Positions 1 to 6,180 are shown, counted from the stretch's first letter. The stretch: 7,886 nucleotides of DNA from CG1-02-33-12 sp964403775 (GCA_964403775.1 CAYOHL010000040.1:1-7886), one strand, 5' to 3'. The notes: generated by a model not told the origin, from the sequence alone. Numbers and translations: made by a program.

Positions 1-166
1 TAGGGATATATGAATCAATACTTTTTGCTACTTGGTACGCCAAACAAAATCCTACAATGCCTCCTACAAGAGTTGTTATGCCTCTAACAAGCTTATTTTC
101 TCCTAGTTTTTGTAAGGAAATGTAAGGTTGTTCTTTAATATTACGTTGAGTTTGATTCTTATACAT
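1..166 (-). CDS. Small membrane protein, N-terminal part (cut by window edge)
   Basis: The first 55 residues of a protein that continues past the left edge. The ATG is preceded by a full Shine-Dalgarno site, AAGGAGG, 7 nt upstream (174-180), so the start is well supported. The N-terminus is polar and basic (about residues 1-26). A hydrophobic, glycine-rich segment follows at about residues 27-47 (core ITTLVGGIVGFCLAY), probably one transmembrane helix, and then a short polar stretch. There is no cleavable signal peptide, since the hydrophobic part starts too late. The gene lies downstream of dnaJ on the same strand but has its own TATA box, so it is probably a separate transcription unit. I do not recognise the family. 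It could be a small holin-like or membrane-anchor protein, but nothing visible decides this. Confidence 0.6.
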   Translation of the reverse strand, partial: MYKNQTQRNIKEQPYISLQKLGENKLVRGITTLVGGIVGFCLAYQVAKSIDSYIP

Positions 167-201
167 TTTAATGCCTCCTTGAAAGCCATAATATTAATCA
201 A

Positions 202-216
202 TATATAAATCTTTTG
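202..216 (-). promoter_or_regulatory. TATA/BRE promoter of the left-edge membrane protein gene
   Basis: On the minus strand a TATA box, TTTATATA (209-202), is preceded by an A-rich BRE-like CCAAAAGA. A start site about 26 nt downstream of the box centre falls near 180, at the upstream edge of the Shine-Dalgarno site, so the leader would be very short (about 15 nt). The match is good, but the start site is predicted only. Confidence 0.5.
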
Positions 217-294
217 GTTTGTTTGTTACAACAAAGTGGTTAAAAGTATAGTTTTGTTTAAATTGCTTTAAGAGGGTTTTAAACCTAGTTTTAA

Positions 295-1392
295 CTAGAA
301 GCCAAAAAATCCTTTTTTCTTTTTTGATTCTTTTTCAAACTCTTCTAGAAGCTCTCTCTGCTTTTTTGTAAGTTTTGTTGGGGTTTCAATAACTATTTTT
401 ACATTTTCTGAGCCAGTGCCATATCCATGAAGGTTTGGAATACCCTGGCCTTTCATTCTAAATAGTGTGTTTGTCTGAGTTCCTGCTGGTATCTTAAGTT
501 TTGCTTTGCCTTTTAATGTTGGAACCTCTATTTCAGAGCCAAGTGCTGCCTGTGCAAAGCTTACTGGCATCTCAAGATAAATATCATTTTCCTTTCTCTC
601 AAATATCTCATGCGGCTTTATGTGTATTACAACATACAAGTCACCAGGGCTTCCATTTTTTATTCCAGCTTCCCCGCCATTGGCAATCCTGAGTTCATTG
701 TTATTGTCAATACCCTTTGGTATGGTTATCTCTATTTTCCTGTCATGATGCACTCTTCCAGTGCCTTCACATTCAGGGCACGGGTCTTTTATAATCTTGC
801 CCTCTCCATGGCATTTTGGGCAGGTTGTTGTTGTGGAGAATATGCCAAATGGTGTCCTCCTTGTCTGCTGAAAACGGCCAGAGCCATTGCATTTGTCGCA
901 TGTTATAATACCAGAGCTTGAGCTTGCCCCAGTTCCATTGCATTCATTGCACCTTTCCATTCTCGGAACTATAATGTGCTTTTTTGCGCCAAAGGCAGCT
1001 TCCTCTAAGGTTATTTCCATATCATACCTCAAATCAGCCCCTCTCCTTGGACCTCTGCTGTGCCTTCCAAAACCCCTGCTGAAGAAAGTGTCAAATATAT
1101 CCTCAAAATCAAATCCAAAGTCTGAGAAGCCAAAGTCAGAGAAATCAAAACCAGATGTGCCTGCCCCAAAGCCCTCTGTAGTAGTGCCGAAGCGGTCGTA
1201 CTGCGCTCTTTTCTTGTCATCCCCAAGAACAGATGCAGCCTCATTAATCTCCTTGAACTTTTCAGCAGCATCAGGATCTGTTTTATTCAGGTCAGGATGG
1301 TATTTCTTGGCCAGTCTTTTATATGCCTTTTTAATCTCCTCCTTGGAGGCGTTCTCAGAAACACCCAATATCTTGTAATAGTCTTTGGCCAT
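295..1392 (-). CDS. dnaJ: Chaperone DnaJ (type I Hsp40)
   Basis: Co-chaperone that delivers unfolded clients to DnaK and stimulates its ATPase; cytoplasmic. The 365-residue protein has the full type I layout. The J domain is at 1-68 with the HPD motif at 32-34. A Gly/Phe-rich linker spans about 69-115 and contains a short internal repeat (FSDFGF twice, 84-94). The zinc-binding domain has four CxxCxGxG repeats at 148-155, 165-172, 191-198 and 205-212, all eight cysteines present. The client-binding C-terminal domains occupy about 215-340, and a lysine-rich tail ends in GFFGF. The length is normal to slightly short. The ATG lies 2 nt after the flavoprotein stop, so the two are co-transcribed and probably translationally coupled; only a weak AGG-type site is seen upstream. 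It is the last gene of the cluster, separated from dnaK by the flavoprotein. Confidence 0.97.
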   Translation of the reverse strand: MAKDYYKILGVSENASKEEIKKAYKRLAKKYHPDLNKTDPDAAEKFKEINEAASVLGDDKKRAQYDRFGTTTEGFGAGTSGFDFSDFGFSDFGFDFEDIFDTFFSRGFGRHSRGPRRGADLRYDMEITLEEAAFGAKKHIIVPRMERCNECNGTGASSSSGIITCDKCNGSGRFQQTRRTPFGIFSTTTTCPKCHGEGKIIKDPCPECEGTGRVHHDRKIEITIPKGIDNNNELRIANGGEAGIKNGSPGDLYVVIHIKPHEIFERKENDIYLEMPVSFAQAALGSEIEVPTLKGKAKLKIPAGTQTNTLFRMKGQGIPNLHGYGTGSENVKIVIETPTKLTKKQRELLEEFEKESKKKKGFFGF

Positions 1393-1394
1393 TT

Positions 1395-1925
1395 TTATTT
1401 CACTAATTTTTTACCTAGTTCCTTTAATTCCTCTATTACTGCTGTATTTTCTTTAATCTCTTCTGGGCCTTCTGCTTTTGCAATAACACTTCCAATAAGA
1501 ATCATCTGGTGATCATAAATGAATTCCTTCAAAACATTTTCGCAGAATTTTATATTTTTCAGGTCCTGTCCTCCAACACTGACAATTCCTGTTTTTTTAT
1601 TTTTTAATCTTGGCGGCTCTACTATTGCATTTGTCCTGTCAATAAAATTTTTCATTAATCCGGAGATATTTTTGAAGTAATTAGGTGAACCAAAAACAAT
1701 AATATCTGCTTCTAACAATTTTTCATATAATTGTTCCATATCATCCTTTATAGGGCATGGTTTTCCCTCATTATAGCATATATCACAGCCAGTGCATGGT
1801 TTAATATCTAAATTTCTCAAAAGAATTAATTCTTTTTCAACATCACCTGCACCCTCCAAAACTTTGTTTAGCATAAACTCAGTATTCCCTTTTCTTGGAC
1901 TTCCGCATATTGCCAATATTTTCAT
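1395..1925 (-). CDS. Iron-sulfur flavoprotein (NADPH-dependent FMN reductase-like)
   Basis: A flavodoxin-fold protein of 176 residues. The N-terminal strand and phosphate loop (MKILAICGSPRKGNT, 1-15) is the FMN-phosphate site of the NADPH-dependent FMN reductase family. GSPNYF at 79-84, followed by an LMKNFIDR helix, matches the flavin-ring side. Four cysteines at 44, 47, 50 and 57 are spaced C-x2-C-x2-C-x6-C, the compact motif that holds a 4Fe-4S cluster in iron-sulfur flavoproteins of the Isf type. The likely role is electron transfer or reduction of oxygen or peroxide under stress; the partner is unknown. It sits between dnaK and dnaJ, 35 nt after dnaK and 2 nt before dnaJ. No Shine-Dalgarno or clear TATA box is visible upstream, and an oligo-T tract precedes it. 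Its coding sequence looks more AT-rich than dnaK, so later insertion into the operon is possible (inference). Confidence 0.85.
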   Translation of the reverse strand: MKILAICGSPRKGNTEFMLNKVLEGAGDVEKELILLRNLDIKPCTGCDICYNEGKPCPIKDDMEQLYEKLLEADIIVFGSPNYFKNISGLMKNFIDRTNAIVEPPRLKNKKTGIVSVGGQDLKNIKFCENVLKEFIYDHQMILIGSVIAKAEGPEEIKENTAVIEELKELGKKLVK

Positions 1926-1945
1926 TTTAAACTAAAGACTTAAAT

Positions 1946-1960
1946 CAAAAAAAAGAAAAA
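1946..1960 (-). terminator. Oligo-T tract after dnaK
   Basis: Directly after the dnaK TAA, the minus strand reads TTTTTCTTTTTTTTG, 13 T in 14 bases, with no hairpin. Archaeal termination often uses such T-rich tracts. Because the flavoprotein and dnaJ lie just downstream with no obvious promoter, this is more likely an attenuator with partial read-through than a full stop. Confidence 0.5.
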
Positions 1961-3868
1961 TTATTTCTTTTCTTTCTTTTCTTCATCATCCTCTTCTTTG
2001 TATTCTGCGTTAACTACTTTTTCGCCTTTCTTTTTTGGCTTCTTTGCTGTGTCTTCTGCCTTGGATTGCTGCTGCTTCTTTGCCTGCTCCTCAGCCACTT
2101 TTTGGTACATCTCTGTTGAGATTTTCTGCACAAGCTGGTTTATTTCATCTGTCTTTGCCCTTATTGCCTGAATATCTTTCTTATCTGGCTTTAGCAGTTC
2201 CTTTAACTCCATTATCTTTCCTTTAACAGTCTCAAGCTCCCTGCTCTCAACCTTTCCCTCAAAGTCCTTAAAAAGCTTCTCTGTTGAGTAAACCAAGGTG
2301 TCTGCCTGGTTTACTGTTTCAGCATCTTGTTTTCTTTTCTTGTCCTCATCTGCATGCTCTTCAGCCTCTTTCCTCATCCTTTCAACTTCCTCTTCATTAA
2401 GCTTCTGAGATGCTGTAATTTTTATTGACTGCTCTTTTCCTGTTCCAAGATCCTTTGCAGTCACATGAACTATGCCGTTTGCATCAATGTCAAATGAAAC
2501 CTCTATCTGTGGAACTCCTCTTGGTGCAGGCGGAATTCCAACCAAATCAAACCTGCCCAGGCTTTTGTTGTCAGCAGCCATTGGTCTCTCACCTTGTAAA
2601 ACATTGATTGTCACAGCCGGCTGATTGTCTGCAGCTGTTGAAAATATCTGTGATTTCTTTGTTGGAATTGTTGTGTTTCTCTCAATCAAAGGGGTTCTTA
2701 CCCCTCCAAGGGTTTCAATTCCTAATGTCAGGGGTGTTACATCAAGCAATAAAATATCCTTTACCTCTCCTGCAAGAACTCCTGCCTGTATAGCAGCACC
2801 TGCTGCAACACACTCCATCGGGTCAATTCCCCTCTCTGCCTTTTTTCCTATGAAGTCCTCAACAAACTTTCTTACGCATGGCATTCTTGTAGGCCCGCCA
2901 ACCAGGATAATTTTATTGATTTCATCTGGCTTTAATTTAGCGTCCTTTATTACCTGCTCAGTTGGATGCCTGCATTTCTTTATTATTGGCTCAACTAATT
3001 CCTCAAGCTTTGAGCGCCTTATCTTCATTGTCAGATGCTTTGGGCCTTTATCAGTAGCAGTTATAAAAGGCAGGTTTATATCTGTTTCAAGTGTTGTTGA
3101 AAGCTCTATTTTGGCTTTTTCAGCAGCCTCTCTTAAGCGCTGCATTGCAACATGGTCTTTTTTCAGGTCAATTCCCTCTTTTTTCTTAAAATCATTCACA
3201 ATAAAATCTGTAAGCGCATTATCCATGTCTGTTCCTCCAAGCTGTGTGTCTCCGCTGGTTGACTTTACCTCAAAAACTCCCTCGCCGAATTCCATGATTG
3301 TAACATCTAATGTTCCGCCCCCGAAATCAAAAACCAGTATCTTAAGTTCCTTGTCTGTTTTGTCAAGGCCATAAGCAAGTGATGCAGCTGTCGGCTCATT
3401 AATTATTCTGATAACATCAAGGCCAGCAATTGTCCCGGCATCCTTTGTTGCCTGTCTCTGGTTGTCATCAAAATAAGCAGGGCAGGTTATAACTGCTTTT
3501 GAAATTTTCTCTCCAATAAATTCCTCTGCATCCTTTTTTATTTTTTGCAGTATGAATGCAGATATCTGCTGCGGAGTGTATTCTCTGCCATTAATGCTGT
3601 ATTTGTGGTTTGTGCCCATCTTTCTCTTTGCAGCTGTTATTGTTCTCTCTGGATTTGAAACTGCCTGCCTTCTGGCCGGCTCTCCAACCAGCGTCTGCCC
3701 ATCATCTGTAAATGCAACTACTGATGGAAATGCCTTTCCGTAAGCTGTCGTTCCCTCAGAGCTGGGTATGATAACAGGCTTTCCTGCCTGCAGAAAGGCT
3801 GCTGCAGAATTGCTTGTTCCTAAATCTATCCCAATTATCTTCTCCTTTTTTGTTTTTTCCTTGACCAT
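1961..3868 (-). CDS. dnaK: Chaperone DnaK (Hsp70)
   Basis: ATP-driven cytoplasmic folding chaperone, 635 residues from the chosen start. Nucleotide-binding domain about 10-370: phosphate-1 loop IGIDLGTSN (12-20), NEPTAAS (157-163), phosphate-2 DFGGGTLDV (181-189), adenosine motif ILVGGPTR (321-328). Interdomain linker DILLLDVTPL (371-380). Substrate-binding beta domain about 381-490, then a helical lid and a charged tail. The tail keeps a degenerate form of the bacterial DVVDAEF-type end (KVVNAEYKEED). The segment around 62-120 is short and lacks the roughly 20-residue insertion of proteobacterial DnaK, so it is of the type found in Gram-positive bacteria and archaea. The start is the ATG at 3868, because GGAGG lies 8 nt upstream; a TTG 12 codons further out would overlap the previous gene and has no such site. 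All core nucleotide-binding motifs are present. Confidence 0.98.
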   Translation of the reverse strand: MVKEKTKKEKIIGIDLGTSNSAAAFLQAGKPVIIPSSEGTTAYGKAFPSVVAFTDDGQTLVGEPARRQAVSNPERTITAAKRKMGTNHKYSINGREYTPQQISAFILQKIKKDAEEFIGEKISKAVITCPAYFDDNQRQATKDAGTIAGLDVIRIINEPTAASLAYGLDKTDKELKILVFDFGGGTLDVTIMEFGEGVFEVKSTSGDTQLGGTDMDNALTDFIVNDFKKKEGIDLKKDHVAMQRLREAAEKAKIELSTTLETDINLPFITATDKGPKHLTMKIRRSKLEELVEPIIKKCRHPTEQVIKDAKLKPDEINKIILVGGPTRMPCVRKFVEDFIGKKAERGIDPMECVAAGAAIQAGVLAGEVKDILLLDVTPLTLGIETLGGVRTPLIERNTTIPTKKSQIFSTAADNQPAVTINVLQGERPMAADNKSLGRFDLVGIPPAPRGVPQIEVSFDIDANGIVHVTAKDLGTGKEQSIKITASQKLNEEEVERMRKEAEEHADEDKKRKQDAETVNQADTLVYSTEKLFKDFEGKVESRELETVKGKIMELKELLKPDKKDIQAIRAKTDEINQLVQKISTEMYQKVAEEQAKKQQQSKAEDTAKKPKKKGEKVVNAEYKEEDDEEKKEKK

Positions 3869-3876
3869 TTTAATTG

Positions 3877-3881
3877 CCTCC
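3877..3881 (-). promoter_or_regulatory. Shine-Dalgarno site that fixes the dnaK start
   Basis: GGAGG on the minus strand, 8 nt before the ATG at 3868. It lies inside the N-terminal extension of the longer TTG-initiated frame (start 3904), so it argues for the shorter protein. Confidence 0.8.
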
Positions 3882-3896
3882 AAATCAGCTTTATGA

Positions 3897-4256
3897 TTAT
3901 CCAAAATAACTCGGTGACTTCAGTGTTTTGCTTTCCTCGGCTTTTTTAATCCTCTTGTTTTTCTTTTTCTCAAGCTTCTTTAATGAATCAGGCTTCTCTA
4001 TCTTGCCAAACTCTGACTCATATTTTTTTACAACCTTTGACATTATAGTGAGAAACTGCTTTGCATGATATGGCTCCATCATAACAACATTGTGCTTTAA
4101 TGCTATTGTAGCAGTTGGGCTCCTTGCATCTATCCTTGGTGTTACGCACCTGAAATCAAAGATAAACTGTGTCGGACTGAAGTTGATTGATGTCTCGTGT
4201 GAAAAAAATGCATCGCCATCCATTATGTTCATGTTTATTTTTTGTTTTTCTGCCAT
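3897..4256 (-). CDS. DUF3467 family protein
   Basis: A 119-residue protein whose first 85 residues match the DUF3467 pattern as I know it: a strand with FSPTQFIFDFRCV (26-38), a second strand NVVMMEPYHAKQF (56-68), and an amphipathic helix ending in KKYESEFGKIE (77-87). This family is widespread in bacteria and archaea and has no agreed function. After residue 88 comes a lysine-rich, probably disordered tail (KKLEKKKNKRIKK, 93-105) that could bind nucleic acid or the ribosome (inference). There are no cysteines in metal-binding spacing and no membrane segment. It lies 9 nt after the PIN-like gene and 28 nt before dnaK. Its ribosome site is the G-run overlapping the upstream stop codon. The family call is from memory of the motif, not a search. 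Confidence 0.75.
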   Translation of the reverse strand: MAEKQKINMNIMDGDAFFSHETSINFSPTQFIFDFRCVTPRIDARSPTATIALKHNVVMMEPYHAKQFLTIMSKVVKKYESEFGKIEKPDSLKKLEKKKNKRIKKAEESKTLKSPSYFG

Positions 4257-4261
4257 TTTAA

Positions 4262-4266
4262 CCCCC
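4262..4266 (-). promoter_or_regulatory. G-run ribosome site fused to upstream stop codon (DUF3467 gene)
   Basis: The junction reads TAGGGGGTTAAAATG: the PIN-like stop TAG shares its G with a five-G run that sits 5 nt before the ATG. The run replaces a canonical GGAGG. Nearly the same junction occurs at 5103-5115, so it looks like a deliberate coupled-translation signal. Confidence 0.55.
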
Positions 4267-4592
4267 TAATCTTCTTTTTTTAAAGCAATCTTCCTTAATT
4301 CCCCAACTCTTTCATGAGTTAATATGCTTCTCTCAATCCCCTTTACTCGTTTTAATGATCCTATTTCAACAACTTCAAGGAACTTTACAAGCTTTCTCTG
4401 GTTGAAGTTATCATATTCCTTTAAAGAGCCCAATGCCTCATACAAGTCCTGGTCTGTTGTTACAAGATCAATCTCATTACTTCTGCACATTATTAAAGTG
4501 TCTATCCTGTCGCTTGTTCCAAGGAAATATTTTAGTATGGCCCCTGCTTTAAGGTATAATTTCTGCTTTTGGATTCTGTTTTCATCATTCAT
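4266..4592 (-). CDS. Small PIN-like protein, probably without nuclease activity
   Basis: A 108-residue protein without clear family membership. The pattern resembles the first two-thirds of a PIN (VapC-type) domain: strand plus helix KLYLKAGAILKYFLG (11-25), then DTLIMCRSNEIDLVT (31-45), then DLYEALGSL (49-57), a helix, strand LEVVEI (72-77), and ERVGELRKIAL (94-104). PIN enzymes carry Asp where this protein has Lys15, and a later Asp near the C-terminus that would lie beyond its end. If the fold is right, it keeps Glu52 but lacks the other catalytic acids, so it would be a non-catalytic or binding version (inference). It sits 7 nt after the YkgJ gene and 9 nt before DUF3467. A GAGG lies 12 nt before the ATG, longer spacing than usual. 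No partner antitoxin gene is seen. The coding call is firm; the fold is tentative. Confidence 0.65.
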   Translation of the reverse strand: MNDENRIQKQKLYLKAGAILKYFLGTSDRIDTLIMCRSNEIDLVTTDQDLYEALGSLKEYDNFNQRKLVKFLEVVEIGSLKRVKGIERSILTHERVGELRKIALKKED

Positions 4593-4599
4593 GTTAATC

Positions 4600-5103
4600 T
4601 TAAACCTCGTAGCTTAATATTTTTCTCAGCTTAGCCTCATCAGGAACAAGCTCTCTTAATGAGCCGCCAGGTATTGGCCTGTTCTGCGTTAAAAATGTGC
4701 CCCACTGTCTTATTGATTCTGGGTCATCTGGATTTACAAGGTAGTTAAGCATAAACCACTGGTTTAACTCATTTCCATAGGTGTTGCAGCTGGTTATTCT
4801 GCAATGCAGTGGCTTTGCCTCATTGATAGTGCAGCCAACCTGCTCATTATAAAAAACGCATTTGCCATATGGCCTGGTTCCCTTGATAAGTTTTGGCCTC
4901 AATATTTTTGTGTTAAACCTTTCGTGCTCTTCAAGATACTGCTCCTTAAGCTCATTTGTTGTCTTCCTCAAAAATCTTGCAATCCTTATTAAGTCATCAT
5001 CAACTAAAAACCCGGATGTGTATTTGCAGCAATTGCCGCACATCCTGCACTCTTTTCCAAGTTTTAACACAGTTTCTTTTGGTGTTTTTTTTGAGATAAG
5101 CAT
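4600..5103 (-). CDS. YkgJ-type CxxCxxCC zinc/iron-binding cluster protein
   Basis: A 167-residue protein of the YkgJ family (putative zinc- or iron-chelating domain). The N-terminal cluster CRMCGNCC (19-26) gives the CxxCxxCC signature. A second set of cysteines follows at 82, 91, 101 and 106 (GKCVFYNEQVGC, then KPLHCRITSC), which matches the family's C-terminal half. Eight cysteines could hold one Fe-S cluster or two zinc ions; the sequence does not say which. Soluble, with no signal peptide. The family's function is poorly defined; roles in metal handling or protein modification have been proposed. The ATG is 9 nt after grpE, with an AAGGGG site overlapping the grpE stop codon. Its place between grpE and dnaK suggests a link to protein quality control or metal/redox stress (inference). 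Confidence 0.85.
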   Translation of the reverse strand: MLISKKTPKETVLKLGKECRMCGNCCKYTSGFLVDDDLIRIARFLRKTTNELKEQYLEEHERFNTKILRPKLIKGTRPYGKCVFYNEQVGCTINEAKPLHCRITSCNTYGNELNQWFMLNYLVNPDDPESIRQWGTFLTQNRPIPGGSLRELVPDEAKLRKILSYEV

Positions 5104-5108
5104 TTTAA

Positions 5109-5112
5109 CCCC
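5109..5112 (-). promoter_or_regulatory. G-run ribosome site fused to upstream stop codon (YkgJ gene)
   Basis: The junction reads TAAGGGGTTAAAATG: the grpE stop TAA is followed at once by GGGG, then TTAAA and the ATG. It is almost identical to the junction before the DUF3467 gene. Confidence 0.55.
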
Positions 5113-5604
5113 TTATTTGTTTTTTGCAATCTTTACCTTTGCATGCCTTATCACTTTATCATTAACTATATAACCTTTTTGCAAAACCTCTGTTATTGTG
5201 TTATTGAGATTATCACTTTTATCACACATCAGCACCTCATGCTTGTCTGGATCAAATTTTTCACCCAGCGGATTAATTTGTTTTAGGCCCTCTTTTTCAA
5301 GTATTGAATAAAACTGTGAAAATATTAGGTTCATGCCCTCGAGGAATTTATCTTTGTCTTCATGGTTTTTAAGGGCAATCTCAAATGAGTCAACTATTGG
5401 AAGCAGTTTTAGTATCAAGCCCTGTGATGAATATTTAATAAAATCCTGTTTTTCCTTTTCAACCCTTTTTCTGTAGTTCTCAAACTCTGCCTGCAGTCTC
5501 TGTAATGAGTCTGTAAGCTCCTTTATTTTATTGTTGAGGTTTTCTAATTCCCTTTCATGCCTGCTATGCTTATGCATTTCCTTTCTTATTGTTTCTTTGG
5601 TCAT
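5113..5604 (-). CDS. grpE: Nucleotide exchange factor GrpE
   Basis: Releases ADP from DnaK and so resets its substrate cycle; acts as a cytoplasmic dimer. From the chosen start the protein has 163 residues. A long charged coiled coil at about 8-58 includes RLQAEFENYRKRVEKE (36-51), the typical GrpE helix. LLPIVDSFEIAL (67-78) is the family's four-helix-bundle signature. The C-terminal beta domain has NPLGEKFDPDKHEVL (111-125) and VLQKGYIVNDKVIRHAKVKIA (140-160). The start is uncertain: ATGs at 5634, 5604 and 5577 are in frame. The outermost has no ribosome site, and a TATA-like sequence lies just inside its frame. The ATG at 5604 has a weak GAGAG just upstream, and the one at 5577 has AAAGG only 2 nt away. 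The gene is 36 nt after hsp20 and 9 nt before the YkgJ gene. Confidence 0.95.
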   Translation of the reverse strand: MTKETIRKEMHKHSRHERELENLNNKIKELTDSLQRLQAEFENYRKRVEKEKQDFIKYSSQGLILKLLPIVDSFEIALKNHEDKDKFLEGMNLIFSQFYSILEKEGLKQINPLGEKFDPDKHEVLMCDKSDNLNNTITEVLQKGYIVNDKVIRHAKVKIAKNK

Positions 5605-5620
5605 TTTCTCTCTTGCAGAA

Positions 5621-5634
5621 TATATAAAAATCAT
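5621..5634 (-). promoter_or_regulatory. Possible internal TATA box for grpE, within a T-rich hsp20 trailer
   Basis: After the hsp20 stop the minus strand reads TTTTTTATGATTTTTATATA. The T-rich part could weaken or end hsp20 transcription, and the TTTATATA (5628-5621) could start a grpE transcript near 5598. The BRE is poor, and that start site lies just inside the 5604 ATG, which would favour the ATG at 5577. Chance AT-richness is a real alternative. Confidence 0.3.
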
Positions 5635-5640
5635 AAAAAA

Positions 5641-6093
5641 TTATTCAATTTCAATTCTTTTCTTTTTTAATGCCTGTTTCTTTTTTGGAATCTCTATTCT
5701 TAGCATTCCATTTTTGTATGTTGCCTTTGTTTTCTCAGCTATAACCTCTGCTGGCAATGGTAGTTTTCTGTAGAACTGATGAGCTCTTGTTTCATATGAA
5801 TAAAATCCTTTTTTCTTAACTTCAGCCTCTATTTTTTTCTCTACCTTGACCTCAATAAAGCTATCATCAACATTTAACTCTATGTCCTTCTTATCAGCTC
5901 CTGGCAACTCAAATGATGCTACAACTGAATTTTCAGTCTCAACTACATCAGAGATAGGTGCTCTAATAAAGTTGTTGGTTTTTGCCAGGCTCTTGCCTTG
6001 GTTTTCAAACCCTAAAAGATGTCTTGTTTTTGCAAAAAGCCTTTCCATCTCCTCTTGTATTGCCTTAAATTCTTCAAAAGGTTCCCATATCAT
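5641..6093 (-). CDS. hsp20: Small heat-shock protein Hsp20 (alpha-crystallin family)
   Basis: ATP-independent holdase that forms oligomers and keeps unfolding proteins soluble for DnaK. The protein has 150 residues from the chosen start. A short N-terminal arm (1-44, with IWEPFEEF) leads into the alpha-crystallin domain at about 45-137: APISDVVETENSVVASFELPG (45-65), strand IELNVDDSFIEVKVE (71-85), QFYRKLPLP (106-114) and the conserved NGMLRIEIPK (128-137). The C-terminal tail ends in RIEIE, giving the IxI motif (147-149) that docks neighbouring subunits. The start is the ATG at 6093, not the in-frame GTG at 6102, because that GTG is part of the perfect Shine-Dalgarno site. It is the first gene of the chaperone cluster and diverges from the winged-helix regulator gene. 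Confidence 0.96.
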   Translation of the reverse strand: MIWEPFEEFKAIQEEMERLFAKTRHLLGFENQGKSLAKTNNFIRAPISDVVETENSVVASFELPGADKKDIELNVDDSFIEVKVEKKIEAEVKKKGFYSYETRAHQFYRKLPLPAEVIAEKTKATYKNGMLRIEIPKKKQALKKKRIEIE

Positions 6094-6098
6094 TCTAT

Positions 6099-6107
6099 TC
6101 ACCTCCT
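6099..6107 (-). promoter_or_regulatory. Perfect Shine-Dalgarno site of hsp20
   Basis: AGGAGGTGA, a nine-base match to the 16S rRNA 3' end, lies 5 nt before the ATG at 6093. It touches the 17-bp palindrome on its upstream side and contains the GTG that would otherwise be read as a start. Confidence 0.9.
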
Positions 6108-6124
6108 GTTGACTTTAAGTCAAC
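6108..6124. promoter_or_regulatory. 17-bp perfect palindrome, likely operator of hsp20
   Basis: GTTGACTTTAAGTCAAC: two 8-bp arms around one central base, with no mismatch. It begins right at the end of the hsp20 Shine-Dalgarno site and covers the region just after the predicted hsp20 transcription start (about 6128). Archaeal heat-shock repressors such as Phr and HSR1 are known to bind at or just after the start of hsp20 promoters. The nearby divergent winged-helix gene is the obvious candidate binder (inference). As RNA it could also form a 6-7 bp hairpin at the 5' end of the hsp20 message. Confidence 0.7.
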
Positions 6125-6148
6125 CATTACATATTAGAATAAACAGCT

Positions 6149-6166
6149 TATATATAAATGTTTCGC
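6149..6166 (-). promoter_or_regulatory. Strong TATA/BRE promoter of hsp20
   Basis: On the minus strand: GCGAAACA (BRE, purine-rich) followed by TTTATATATA (6158-6149). The expected transcription start is near 6128, giving a leader of about 35 nt that holds the palindrome and the Shine-Dalgarno site. This is the best promoter in the window and probably drives the whole chaperone cluster. Confidence 0.75.
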
Positions 6167-6180
6167 AAAAAGTTTATAAA
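6166..6180 (+). promoter_or_regulatory. TATA/BRE promoter of the winged-helix regulator gene
   Basis: CAAAAAG (BRE-like) followed by TTTATAAA (6173-6180). The centre of the box is about 27 nt upstream of the ATG at 6204, so transcription should start at or within a base or two of the start codon. It lies almost back to back with the hsp20 promoter, so a protein bound between them could affect both genes. Confidence 0.7.

Noticed and set aside
285..298. Small palindrome CTAGTTTTAACTAG as dnaJ terminator
   Set aside because: It overlaps the dnaJ stop codon, its stem is only 5 AT-rich pairs, and no T-tract follows on the minus strand.
887..1378. 163-residue plus-strand frame opposite dnaJ
   Set aside because: It is antisense to the J domain, Gly/Phe region and first zinc-domain codons, with no start signals of its own.
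2625..3374. 249-residue plus-strand frame
   Set aside because: It is fully antisense to conserved dnaK codons, has no promoter or ribosome site, and its serine-rich content reflects the opposite strand.
3869..3904. TTG-initiated 12-residue extension of DnaK
   Set aside because: It overlaps the DUF3467 stop region and contains the GGAGG site that serves the internal ATG at 3868.
6094..6102. GTG start of Hsp20 three codons upstream
   Set aside because: The GTG is itself part of the AGGAGGTGA ribosome site, so it cannot be the start.
6094..6128. RNA thermometer in the hsp20 leader
   Set aside because: The palindrome can fold, but it does not pair with the Shine-Dalgarno site next to it and no complementary TCACC-type sequence is in the leader.
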